A stretch of 64,000 nt of DNA from Flavobacterium lutivivi (lineage in GTDB: Bacteria; Bacteroidota; Bacteroidia; Flavobacteriales; Flavobacteriaceae). Within the stretch, counting starts at the first letter, position 1; each line of letters starts with the position of its first letter. The notes below the pieces were generated by a model that had not been told where the DNA came from, made no database searches, and saw nothing but the letters and a program-made list of their open reading frames with translations. The translations under genes and the position numbers were made by a program. The stretch is from assembly GCF_014642275.1 (NCBI RefSeq), contig NZ_BMIM01000002.1, forward strand, positions 248,001-312,000, given 5' to 3'. This document shows positions 26,727-34,858 of the stretch, one piece after another.

Positions 26727-29036
26727 CTATAAACCAAATTCATCTGTATTTTGTTCTTCTTCAACTGGAACTGCGGTTGAGTCATTTTCTACTTTTCTTG
26801 GTGTCCAACAGTCAACTTTAATAGATAGATTATCAGGTCTTTGAAAAGGATCTTTTGATACTTGAAGATCAGGATCTTCATAGCATTTTTTCATAAAATA
26901 TCCCCATACAGGCAAAGCGGCTGTTGCACCTTGACCATAAGTAATACCATTAAATCGAGCTGAACGATCTTCGCAGCCAACCCAAACTCCAGTTGCTAAG
27001 TTTGGTACCATTCCAATAAACCAACCATCTGATTGATTTTGAGAAGTACCTGTTTTCCCTGCAATAGGATTTGTAAACATATATGGATAACCAGTCCAAC
27101 GGTTATCACCACTTCCGCCACCTTGAGTTCTTAATCGAACACCTGAACCACTTTCTGTAACGCCTTCAAGTAATTTTATGACAGCATAGGCAATATCTTT
27201 ATTGAGAACATCATGACTTTCTGGAACTGGCTCATAGAGTACAACACCATTTTTATCTTCAATTCTGCTAATGAACTGTGGTTTCATGTAAACACCTTGA
27301 TTAGCAAAAGTAGAGTAGGCAGCAACCATATCTTCCACTGTTATGTCAACAGCACCAAGCGCAATTGATGGTTGAATAGGGATGTTAGTCTTCACACCAA
27401 GTTTTTTAGTTAACTCTGCTACTGCTTCAGGACCTGTTTTATCAATAAGTTTTGCAGACACTGTATTGATAGATAAAGCTAGTGCTTTTTTTAATGTTAC
27501 CATTCCTCTGTATTGACGATCAGAGTTTTTTGGTTCCCAATCGGCTGTTACATGATGACGACCTTTGTGTATCATAAAAGGACTATCAATGATAGAGTCG
27601 CAAGGAGACATACCTAGCTGTTCAATAGCTGTTGCATAAACAAATGGTTTGAATGTAGAACCTACTTGTCGTGCACCTTGACCCACATGGTCGTATTGGA
27701 AATATTTATAATTAATTCCTCCAACCCATGCTTTTATATGTCCTGTTTGTGGTTCCATGGCCATCAAACCAGCTTGAAGAAAATGTTTGTAGTATCTAAT
27801 GGAGTCAAGAGGTGTCATTATTGTGTCAATTTCGCCTTTCCATGAAAAAACCTTCATTTTTGCTTTGACTTTGAATGAAGCAATAATCTCCTCTTCCGAT
27901 TTTTCCATGTCTTTCATTACTCGCCAGCGTTCAGAATTTCGCATGGCTTGGTTAATGATTTTTTGGGTTTCAGCTTCTGTAATATTTACAAAAGGCGCAT
28001 TTTTGTTGGTTTTTTGCTGTGCAAAAAACTCTTGTTGCAAGTTTTTCATGTGAGCTTGAACAGCTTCTTCGGCATGTTCTTGCATTTTAGAATCAATGGT
28101 AGTATAAATTTTTAAACCATCGCTGTAAATGTCATAATCTGAGCCATCTGGTTTTTTGTTTTCTTTTGCCCATTTTTTCATATATTCACGAAGAAACTCT
28201 CTAAAATATGTTGCAGTTCCTTCTTTGTGACTTTCGGGTTGGAAATGTAAAACAATTGGCTTTTTTTCTAATTCCTTTTTTTGACTTTCGGTTAAAAATT
28301 TATTTTTCACCATTTGACCTAAAACAGTATTTCTTCTATTAAATGTTTTTTCTGGTCTACGGATAGGGTTAAATAATGAAGGATTTTTTAGCATTCCTAC
28401 AAACATAGCAGCTTCATCTATTGTCAAGTCTTTTGGTTCTTTGCCAAAATATACTTTTGAAGCAGAACGGATTCCAACGGCTGTGTTAACAAAATCAGCT
28501 TTGTTCAAATACATCGCTATAATTTCGTTTTTGGTGTATTGACGTTCAAGTTTTATGGCAATAATCCACTCTTTAACCTTTTGAATTAAACGAAAAACTT
28601 TAAAACTTGAACCTTCACCATGAAAAAGCAACTTTGCTAATTGTTGTGTTAAGGTACTTGCTCCACCATCTGAACCTAGCTTTAATGCTGCTCCAAATGT
28701 TCTTCGAGCATCAATTCCTGAATGTTCATAAAAACGCTCATCTTCAGTAGCAACTAATGCTTTAACGAGATGTGGAGGCAAATCTTCATATTTTATTGGA
28801 GTTCTATTTTCGTTATAAAATTTACCTATTGTCACACCATCTGAAGAAATGATTTCGGTAGCTAAATTAGATTCAGGGTTTTCTAAATCTTCAAAGGAAG
28901 GCATTGCGCCAAAAAACCCCCAAGAAGCAAGAAAGAAAAACAAAAGCATTCCTCCAAAACCTATGAAAAAAACTTTCCAAAATTGTTTTTTATAGTAATT
29001 GATGTCTTTTGTGACGGTATTATTTTTTTGAGCCAT
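26727..29036 (-). CDS. Penicillin-binding protein 1A (bifunctional transglycosylase/transpeptidase)
   Basis: 769 residues: cytoplasmic tail, one membrane helix (~18-40), glycosyltransferase family 51 domain with EDERFYEHSGID and GGASTLTQQLAK, then the transpeptidase with catalytic Ser in GSTFKPF, the SIN motif in LALSINTVS, and KTGTSQNQSDGWF. Builds and cross-links peptidoglycan. Follows gldH by 4 bases, the arrangement known from flavobacterial gliding loci; a C-terminal acidic tail ends in DEFGL. Confidence 0.95.
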   Translation of the reverse strand: MAQKNNTVTKDINYYKKQFWKVFFIGFGGMLLFFFLASWGFFGAMPSFEDLENPESNLATEIISSDGVTIGKFYNENRTPIKYEDLPPHLVKALVATEDERFYEHSGIDARRTFGAALKLGSDGGASTLTQQLAKLLFHGEGSSFKVFRLIQKVKEWIIAIKLERQYTKNEIIAMYLNKADFVNTAVGIRSASKVYFGKEPKDLTIDEAAMFVGMLKNPSLFNPIRRPEKTFNRRNTVLGQMVKNKFLTESQKKELEKKPIVLHFQPESHKEGTATYFREFLREYMKKWAKENKKPDGSDYDIYSDGLKIYTTIDSKMQEHAEEAVQAHMKNLQQEFFAQQKTNKNAPFVNITEAETQKIINQAMRNSERWRVMKDMEKSEEEIIASFKVKAKMKVFSWKGEIDTIMTPLDSIRYYKHFLQAGLMAMEPQTGHIKAWVGGINYKYFQYDHVGQGARQVGSTFKPFVYATAIEQLGMSPCDSIIDSPFMIHKGRHHVTADWEPKNSDRQYRGMVTLKKALALSINTVSAKLIDKTGPEAVAELTKKLGVKTNIPIQPSIALGAVDITVEDMVAAYSTFANQGVYMKPQFISRIEDKNGVVLYEPVPESHDVLNKDIAYAVIKLLEGVTESGSGVRLRTQGGGSGDNRWTGYPYMFTNPIAGKTGTSQNQSDGWFIGMVPNLATGVWVGCEDRSARFNGITYGQGATAALPVWGYFMKKCYEDPDLQVSKDPFQRPDNLSIKVDCWTPRKVENDSTAVPVEEEQNTDEFGL

Positions 29037-29040
29037 ACTC

Positions 29041-29529
29041 TTATTCTTTTGTTTCTATTCTAAAACCTATGTCCGATATTCCTTTTAGTCTTTCTACACC
29101 GTCAACTTTTCCTGTTTGGCGTACAGCATGACGGATATGAATTTTGTAGATACCTTTTTGAGTAAAGGATTCACCATCTTTGTAAAACAATTTGCTTTCT
29201 TTTACATCGCTAAAACCTTCACCAAGAAGTGTGCCATCTGGATTTGTCATTAAATATTCGAGAGTGTCAACTTTTACTTGTCTATTAGGTTGTTCCAAAG
29301 AAACTATTAAAAATAAATTGCTAAAAGGATAATCATCATTGTCTCTGACATTTACAAACAAATTGTATTTCTTTTTTGCATCCAATTGTGGCAAGTCAAA
29401 AGTCACAATGCTATCCTTGTGCCATGCATTTCCAACGTTTTTATACTCATCAAACACTCTTTTTTTGTCGCAGGAAAACAAAAAAAGGAAACATAAAAAG
29501 GCAATTAGTACACTACTTTTTGTTTTCAT
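29041..29529 (-). CDS. gldH: Gliding motility lipoprotein GldH
   Basis: About 162 residues with a lipoprotein signal MKTKSSVLIAFLCFLFLFSC. The mature sequence (DKKRVFDEYKNVGNAW, VNVRDNDDYPFSNLFL, GIYKIHIRHAVR, VEGL-like end) matches GldH, required for gliding and linked to the type IX secretion machinery. Start set at the ATG at 29529, giving a proper signal peptide and a 17-base overlap with the upstream ricT gene; a longer frame exists but would place a basic stretch before the signal. Confidence 0.93.
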   Translation of the reverse strand: MKTKSSVLIAFLCFLFLFSCDKKRVFDEYKNVGNAWHKDSIVTFDLPQLDAKKKYNLFVNVRDNDDYPFSNLFLIVSLEQPNRQVKVDTLEYLMTNPDGTLLGEGFSDVKESKLFYKDGESFTQKGIYKIHIRHAVRQTGKVDGVERLKGISDIGFRIETKE

Positions 29530-30694
29530 TTTTATTATCACTGTTTTGTTTTCTGTCTCTAGAATGATTTCTTTTTTTGTTGTTTTTCTTCTTCTTTTTT
29601 GGTTGGTCAAAGCGAGTAAGACTTTCTTGTCCCATAGCATTATTGAAATCTATCTTGGCTTCAGAGATAACTTCTGTTGCATAATCTTCGAGCGCAGAAA
29701 CTTTTCTTTTTTGTTTATTTTCAGCAATAATTTCTTTTACCTGCTCAATGTTTAGCATGTGCCAAACGGCAAAATTATCGGTATATGCAAACCACATAAG
29801 CCCTTTGAAAATATCTTGTTTTTGACAAATGGCATCACCTTTTTCGGTTTGAAGTTTAGTTTCAAAATCTGGAAAATCTTTCAAAGCATCCAGATAAGTA
29901 TCTAACTCATAGTTCAAGCAACATTTTAATTTTCCACATTGACCTGCCAATTTTTGAGGGTTTAATGAAAGTTGCTGATATCTTGCCGCAGAAGTATTCA
30001 CGCTTCTAAAGTCAGTTAACCAAGTAGAACAACACAATTCTCTACCACATGAACCAATTCCGCCTAATCGAGATGCTTCTTGACGGAATCCCACTTGTCT
30101 CATTTCTATTCGAATACTGAATTCTTTAGCAAAATCTTTTATTAATTGACGAAAATCTACTCTGTCATTTGCAGTATAGTAAAAAATAGCTTTAGAACCA
30201 TCGCCTTGGAATTCAATATCTGAAATTTTCATTTCAAGATTTAAAGCGATTGCTAACTCTCGAGCACGAACTTTCATCGGCTCTTCTTTATCTCTAGCTT
30301 CGCTCCAAATATCTATGTCTTTTTGTGTTGCTTTTCGGTAAATTTTTGGAATTTCGGTGGAATTGTAGTCAACATTTTTCTTTTTCATTTGAATTTTCAC
30401 CAATTCACCAGTAAGTGTTACGATTCCAATATCGTGTCCTGGAGAAACCTCTGTAGCTACAACATCGCCAATGCTCAAAGTTAAATTTTCATGATTTCTA
30501 TAGAACTCTTTTCGACCGTTTTTAAAACGGACTTCAACACAATCAAAAGGTGTTTCACCATTGGGTAAATTCATATTTCCCAACCAATCGAAAACCGTCA
30601 ATTTGTTGCAGCTATCGGTGCCGCAAGTCCCATTATTTTTACATCCTCTTGGTGTGCCGTCTTTAGCACCCGTGGAACAGTTTGTACAAGCCAT
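29513..30694 (-). CDS. ricT: PSP1-domain protein RicT (YaaT) family
   Basis: 393 residues. N-terminal Cys cluster (MACTNCSTG, GCKNNGTCGTDSCN), PSP1 core with FYYTANDRVDFRQLIKDFAKEF and RIEMRQVGFRQEAS, then GIGSCGRELCCSTWL and CGKLKCCLNYE, which carry Cys pairs associated with Fe-S binding in the Bacillus Ric complex. The C-terminus is a Lys/Asn-rich disordered tail. In Bacillus RicT acts with RicAF in RNA maturation; here it precedes gldH, as in other flavobacteria. Confidence 0.88.
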   Translation of the reverse strand: MACTNCSTGAKDGTPRGCKNNGTCGTDSCNKLTVFDWLGNMNLPNGETPFDCVEVRFKNGRKEFYRNHENLTLSIGDVVATEVSPGHDIGIVTLTGELVKIQMKKKNVDYNSTEIPKIYRKATQKDIDIWSEARDKEEPMKVRARELAIALNLEMKISDIEFQGDGSKAIFYYTANDRVDFRQLIKDFAKEFSIRIEMRQVGFRQEASRLGGIGSCGRELCCSTWLTDFRSVNTSAARYQQLSLNPQKLAGQCGKLKCCLNYELDTYLDALKDFPDFETKLQTEKGDAICQKQDIFKGLMWFAYTDNFAVWHMLNIEQVKEIIAENKQKRKVSALEDYATEVISEAKIDFNNAMGQESLTRFDQPKKKKKNNKKRNHSRDRKQNSDNKNENKK

Positions 30695-30784
30695 AATATA
30701 TATAGATGTTGCTTTTATAGCAACTTAAATAGTAAAACGATTAATTGGTAAAGATAGTATTTTTATAAAATAAATTCCAATTAA

Positions 30785-30843
30785 AAAATCCCAAAAAGCA
30801 AACTCCAAATTCTCAACTTATTTAGTGTTGAAATTTGGAGTTT
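30785..30843 (-). terminator. Terminator-like hairpin with CCAAA words
   Basis: AAACTCCAAATTCTCAAC (30800-30817) pairs with GTTGAAATTTGGAGTTT (30827-30843) with one bulged base; minus-strand reading then enters a T-rich run. Would end the trhO-trhP-ferredoxin transcript. The adjoining words (CCAATTAAAAAATCCCAAAAAG) also look like reiterated spacer sequence. Confidence 0.6.
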
Positions 30844-30866
30844 AAAGCATTGAAAATCGGATGATT

Positions 30867-31097
30867 TTATGTCTCTTTAACTGTAATAATATGAACTGGA
30901 CATGCTTTTACTGCCAATTCACAATTTTCTACAATGGTATGATCGGACGATTTTAACGTATGAAATCCTTTGTTGTTGGTTGATTTTAGCAAGACCGATT
31001 TCCCGTCTTTTTTAGACATCTGAAATTGACTTGGCGCCATTTCTACACAGTAATTACAGCCGATGCATTTGTCTCTTTGCAGGGTAACGATGACCAT
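30867..31097 (-). CDS. 4Fe-4S single-cluster ferredoxin
   Basis: 76 residues with CIGCNYCVEMAP and a distant CELAVKACPVHI, giving four Cys ligands for one [4Fe-4S] cluster in the short ferredoxin fold. It shares one base with the trhP stop (TAATG) and is the last gene of the trhO-trhP operon. A role as electron donor to the TrhP Fe-S enzyme is a reasonable inference. Confidence 0.9.
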   Translation of the reverse strand: MVIVTLQRDKCIGCNYCVEMAPSQFQMSKKDGKSVLLKSTNNKGFHTLKSSDHTIVENCELAVKACPVHIITVKET

Positions 31098-32338
31098 TAG
31101 TTTTCTACAATTTTATACATTTTATCAGATAATCGAATTCTGAACGGTACTTTCATCGTACAACTATCGCCTTTGGTAGCTTTTTCAGAATGGATGTCGT
31201 TAACCAAAAAATCGTCTAAAACCATTTCCTGTGCGCCAGTACTTGGACCAGTAATCAGAATTTTATCGCCTTTTTTGATATCATAAGCTTCGATTTTGAA
31301 TTCGGCAATGCTTGATTTTGGGAAGTAATGCATGCCTTTGCCGACATACACTTTTTTCTGCGTAGCACTCGAACCCGGATTGTCGCTCCATTCGCCCAAT
31401 TTTTGGCCCAAATAATAACCACTCCAAAATCCGCGGTTGTAAACCGTGGAAAGTGTTTCCATCCAAACGCCCACTTTTTCTTTAGTAAAGGTTCCTTCGT
31501 AATAAGCATCAATGGCTTCGCGATAGGTTTTGATAACGGTTGCTACATAATCGGCAGCGCGACCTCGACCTTCAATTTTGAGAACTTTGATGCCTGAATC
31601 AATTACTTGATCTAGAAAATCTAATGTACACAAATCTTTGGGCGACATCATGTATTCGTTGTCAATTTCGATTTCAAAACCACTTTCTTGGTCGATAACG
31701 GTATATTTTTTTCGGCAATTTTGCTTGCAAGCTCCACGATTGGCTGACGAATTATGTGAATGCAAACTCAAATAACATTTTCCTGAAACTGCCATACACA
31801 AAGCGCCGTGACCAAAAATTTCGATTTCGACCAAATTTCCACTTGGACCTTTGATTTGTTCTTTTTCAATATCATCGGTGATTTTTTTCACTTGACGCAA
31901 ACTCAATTCGCGAGACAGAACAATCGTATCGGCAAACATCGCGTAGAATTTTACCGTTTCTATATTTGTTACGTTCAATTGAGTGGAAATATGAACTTCT
32001 ATTCCCATACTTCGTGCCGACATAATCACCGCTTGGTCGGAAGCGATAACGGCGGTTATTCCAGCTTCTTTGGCTTTGGTTAAAAGTGTTTTTACAATTG
32101 ATAAATCGTGGTCGTAAATAATCGTGTTTAATGTCAAATACGTTCTAACGTTTTTTTCGTTGCAACGACGAGCAATTTCGGGTAAATCGTCTAAAACGAA
32201 ATTTACCGTTGCACGAGCTCGCATGTTTAATTGTTCGACACCAAAATAAACCGAATCACAACCATTGTCTAAAGCAGCCTGAAGCGATTCAAAATTTCCG
32301 GCTGGCGCCATTAATTCTATTCTTCCCGAAGTTGTCAT
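31097..32338 (-). CDS. trhP: tRNA U34 hydroxylation protein TrhP (peptidase U32 family)
   Basis: 413 residues, U32 family. N-terminal GRIELMAPAGNFESLQAAL and the barrel segment LGALCMAVSGKCYLS-like (seen as GHGALCMAVSGKCYLS), followed by RGACKQNCRKKY give the four conserved Cys for an Fe-S cluster. Residues ~328-413 form the U32 C-terminal beta domain. Family members make 5-hydroxyuridine at tRNA position 34 using prephenate. One-base TAATG overlaps on both sides with trhO and the ferredoxin gene. A 23S rRNA hydroxylase paralogue (RlhA) is the alternative. Confidence 0.85.
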   Translation of the reverse strand: MTTSGRIELMAPAGNFESLQAALDNGCDSVYFGVEQLNMRARATVNFVLDDLPEIARRCNEKNVRTYLTLNTIIYDHDLSIVKTLLTKAKEAGITAVIASDQAVIMSARSMGIEVHISTQLNVTNIETVKFYAMFADTIVLSRELSLRQVKKITDDIEKEQIKGPSGNLVEIEIFGHGALCMAVSGKCYLSLHSHNSSANRGACKQNCRKKYTVIDQESGFEIEIDNEYMMSPKDLCTLDFLDQVIDSGIKVLKIEGRGRAADYVATVIKTYREAIDAYYEGTFTKEKVGVWMETLSTVYNRGFWSGYYLGQKLGEWSDNPGSSATQKKVYVGKGMHYFPKSSIAEFKIEAYDIKKGDKILITGPSTGAQEMVLDDFLVNDIHSEKATKGDSCTMKVPFRIRLSDKMYKIVEN

Positions 32339-33696
32339 TAGTTGATAATTTTAAATAATTTATCTGACAATCTTACTCTAAAAGGCACTTCAAAAGTTAC
32401 TTTATCACCAACTCTAGCAACCGAATTTTCTTGTCCGTTAACCAACATTTTATCCAAAACCAATTGCTCGTTTCCAGTAGTTGGACCCGAAATCAGAATC
32501 GTATCACCAAAATTCAATTCGTTATTTTCGATGATAAAAAGCCCCACTTGTGCTTTTACATAATAATGTTCGGCTTTACCAAGTAAAACTTTTTTTACTT
32601 TAATTTTTTGACGAATATCGGTTACTTCTTGTGCTTTTGCTAAAGGTTTATCAGACAGTTCTCCCGAATGTTTGAACTTCAATTTTTCTGATTTTCCTTT
32701 TCGGAAGACTTTATTTCCTACTTGTTTTCCTCTGCGAAGTTTAACTTGTTCTGCTAATGGTAAATGCGTGATTTCTAAACATTCAGTAGAACAACAATTT
32801 TCCATAGCTGCTTTACATTCATCACATTGGATGAATAATAAATGACAACCGTCGTTAGCACAATTCGTGTGATTATCACAAGGTTTTCCACATTGGTGAC
32901 ATTGCGAAACGATATCGTCGGTAATTCTTTCCCCTAATCTGTGGTCGAAAACAAAGTTCTTTCCGATGAATTTACTTTCCAAACCTTCTTCTTTGATTTG
33001 TTTGGCGTAATTGATGATTCCGCCTTCTAATTGGAATACATTTTTAAAACCTTGATGTTTAAAATACGCTGAAGCTTTCTCGCAACGAATTCCTCCGGTG
33101 CAATACATCACTAGGTTTTTATCTTCTTTGAAATCTTTTAATTGCTCGTTGATAATGGGTAACGATTCACGAAAAGTTTCTACATCAGGAGTTATTGCAC
33201 CTTTAAAATGACCAATTTCACTTTCGTAGTGATTTCTAAAATCTACTACAATCGTGTTTGGATCTTCTAATATTTGGTTGAATTCTTTTGCTTTTAAATG
33301 CACTCCGATATTAGTAACGTCAAAAGTATCGTCGTTCAAACCATCGGCTACAATTTTGTCCCGAACTTTTACGGTCAATTTCAAAAACGAATGATCGTCG
33401 TGTTCCACCGCCACATTCAAACGGATGCCACGCATAAAATCATACGCTTCTAAAGTTTCTCTAAATGCTTCAAAGTTTTCTGCTGGAACACTCATTTGAG
33501 CATTGATACCTTCTTTGGCTACATAGGTACGACCAAGAGCATCGAGTTTGTTCCATTCGATAAATAAATCGTCGCGAAATTTTTTAGGATCTTCAATTTT
33601 GGCATACGCATAGAAAGATAATGTAAGACGTTGTTTTCCGGCTTCATCAATTAATTGAGCTCTTTCTTCTGCGCTTAAGGTGTTGTACAGTTGCAT
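32338..33696 (-). CDS. trhO: Oxygen-dependent tRNA U34 hydroxylase TrhO with extra U32-type C-terminal domain
   Basis: 452 residues versus about 350 in the well-known enterobacterial protein. N-terminal acylphosphatase-like domain, rhodanese domain with active Cys in MYCTGGIRCEKAS, and a Cys-rich block (CHQCGKPCDNH, CECKAAMENCC region). After a linker, residues 366-452 closely resemble the C-terminal domain of TrhP encoded next door (shared GDxILIxGPxTG and VPFRxRLSDKxxKI). TrhO makes 5-hydroxyuridine at tRNA position 34 with O2. First gene of the operon. Confidence 0.92.
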   Translation of the reverse strand: MQLYNTLSAEERAQLIDEAGKQRLTLSFYAYAKIEDPKKFRDDLFIEWNKLDALGRTYVAKEGINAQMSVPAENFEAFRETLEAYDFMRGIRLNVAVEHDDHSFLKLTVKVRDKIVADGLNDDTFDVTNIGVHLKAKEFNQILEDPNTIVVDFRNHYESEIGHFKGAITPDVETFRESLPIINEQLKDFKEDKNLVMYCTGGIRCEKASAYFKHQGFKNVFQLEGGIINYAKQIKEEGLESKFIGKNFVFDHRLGERITDDIVSQCHQCGKPCDNHTNCANDGCHLLFIQCDECKAAMENCCSTECLEITHLPLAEQVKLRRGKQVGNKVFRKGKSEKLKFKHSGELSDKPLAKAQEVTDIRQKIKVKKVLLGKAEHYYVKAQVGLFIIENNELNFGDTILISGPTTGNEQLVLDKMLVNGQENSVARVGDKVTFEVPFRVRLSDKLFKIIN

Positions 33697-33753
33697 GCTA
33701 TAAACGTTTAAGTGAGAAATATATGTTGAACTCTAAATGGAAGAATTCGGGTG

Positions 33754-33761
33754 CAAAGTTA
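33754..33761 (-). promoter_or_regulatory. Putative -7 element (TAACTTTG) of the trhO operon
   Basis: Perfect minus-strand TAnnTTTG, 57 bases before the trhO ATG; no TTG at -33 seen. Confidence 0.4.
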
Positions 33762-33775
33762 TAATTTTTTGTAAA

Positions 33776-33812
33776 TAAAAAAACCCAATCGGTTTTTCAA
33801 CCGAAAGGGTTT
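33776..33812 (-). terminator. Terminator of the Cys-rich lipoprotein gene
   Basis: Minus strand AAACCC...CGGTTGAAAAACCG...GGGTTT followed by T7; stem of about 12 pairs with two interior mismatches, 22 bases after the stop at 33834. Confidence 0.75.
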
Positions 33813-33833
33813 CTTCTTCATAGCAATTCTATT

Positions 33834-34232
33834 TTAATTTATGATAGTACAAACTCCATTTACACAATCTACTTCATTTGGTGGCATTACCATAGCACAA
33901 TCAGAAATTGCACCAGTTTGTAGATTGTATTCGTGTTGCATTTGATTGTATTCATTTACCATATTTTGTAAAGTTTGTTGGTTAACAGCACTCGAAAATG
34001 CTAAATATTCCCACGGTCCACCACAAGGTTTTGAACCAAAAGCGATATAATTGCAACTATCTACACAAGGGAAACTATTGATATAATCAAGAACTTCCTG
34101 TTTTTTTGCGTCTAGAGTCGCTTGTGTAATTTCGTCGTTTTGTCTTTCAGAATTTTTAGCATCATTTGAACTTGAACACTGAATATTCAATGCTAAAAGT
34201 GTGATGGCTGAGAATGTTAAAATTTTTTTCAT
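33834..34232 (-). CDS. Hypothetical Cys-containing lipoprotein
   Basis: 132 residues with lipobox signal MKKILTFSAITLLALNIQCS (Cys19). The mature part has Cys at FPCVDSCNYIAFGSKPCGGPW, SDCAMV and VDCVNGVCTIIN, seven in total, suggesting disulfides in the periplasm or on the cell surface. The phrase KPCGGPWEYLAFSSA recurs in small flavobacterial lipoproteins, but no function is known to me. Monocistronic. Confidence 0.7.
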   Translation of the reverse strand: MKKILTFSAITLLALNIQCSSSNDAKNSERQNDEITQATLDAKKQEVLDYINSFPCVDSCNYIAFGSKPCGGPWEYLAFSSAVNQQTLQNMVNEYNQMQHEYNLQTGAISDCAMVMPPNEVDCVNGVCTIIN

Positions 34233-34297
34233 AGCAATTTTTGTTTTTTTGGCAATTTACTTTTAGATGTAATTTCTAAAAAAGGTTGCGCGAAGAA

Positions 34298-34325
34298 ACA
34301 AAAAAACCTTTCGAAAGAAAGGTTT
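34298..34325 (-). terminator. Intrinsic terminator of the bacilliredoxin gene
   Basis: Minus strand AAACCTTTC-TTTC-GAAAGGTTT then T-run; 7 bases after the stop codon. Confidence 0.85.
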
Positions 34326-34331
34326 AATTTT

Positions 34332-34742
34332 TTAGCAAAATTCTGCGTAAGCATCTTTTAAATTTTCAGCAATCATTTCAGCTGGTCTTCCTTCTATGTG
34401 ATGACGTTCTAGCATGTGAACTAATTCGCCATTTTTAAATAAAGCCATGCTTGGCGATGATGGTGGAAAAGGAAACATGTGTTGACGAGCAGCGTCAACC
34501 GCTTCTCTGTCAACTCCAGCAAAAACTGTGATTAAATGATCAGGTTTTTTTGCTCCATCTAAGCTCATTTTTGCGCCTGGACGAGCGTTTCTTGCCGCAC
34601 AACCACATACTGAGTTTACAACTACAAGCGTTGTTCCTTGAGCTTTTAGAGCGTTTTCTACTTCGTTTGCACTATATAAATTTTGAAAACCTGCATCTGT
34701 TAGTTCAGCACGCATTGGGTTTACCATTTCTTCGGGATACAT
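34332..34742 (-). CDS. Bacilliredoxin (BrxA/BrxB, YphP/YqiW family)
   Basis: 136 residues. The CGC redox motif is in VVNSVCGCAARNARPG, and the C-terminal part HMFPFPPSSPSMALFKNGEL is diagnostic of DUF1094. Bacilliredoxins remove bacillithiol from mixed disulfides; Bacteroidota members are thought to act in thiol homeostasis. Flanked by its own promoter-like element and terminator. Confidence 0.92.
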   Translation of the reverse strand: MYPEEMVNPMRAELTDAGFQNLYSANEVENALKAQGTTLVVVNSVCGCAARNARPGAKMSLDGAKKPDHLITVFAGVDREAVDAARQHMFPFPPSSPSMALFKNGELVHMLERHHIEGRPAEMIAENLKDAYAEFC

Positions 34743-34743
34743 A

Positions 34744-34795
34744 ATTATTTATGATTTAAGATTAACGATTTTTGAATTATGATTTTTAAAATCAA
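34744..34795. repeat. Spacer microrepeat (word TTATGATTT) upstream of bacilliredoxin gene
   Basis: ATTTATGATTTAAGATTAACG and then ATTTTTGAATTATGATTTTT: reiterated TATGATTT/GATTAACGATTT words in the 5' leader between the promoter-like element and the start codon. Confidence 0.45.
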
Positions 34796-34798
34796 CTG

Positions 34799-34806
34799 CA
34801 AAGATA
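34799..34806 (-). promoter_or_regulatory. Putative -7 element (TATCTTTG) of the bacilliredoxin gene
   Basis: Perfect minus-strand TAnnTTTG; about 55 bases upstream of the ATG, upstream of the reiterated leader words. Confidence 0.45.
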
Positions 34807-34858
34807 AATAGAAAAATGACTTTTCTTTTTAAAGAAATTATAAAGTTTGTCTATAGTT

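Noticed and set aside
29530-29640. 37-codon N-terminal extension of gldH
   Set aside because: It would put a basic stretch before a clean lipoprotein signal and lies inside the ricT coding end.
29685-29705. TTCGAGCGCAGAAAC in ricT as another REP-like insert
   Set aside because: Match to the family is short and the encoded SALEDYATEV looks like an ordinary helical segment.
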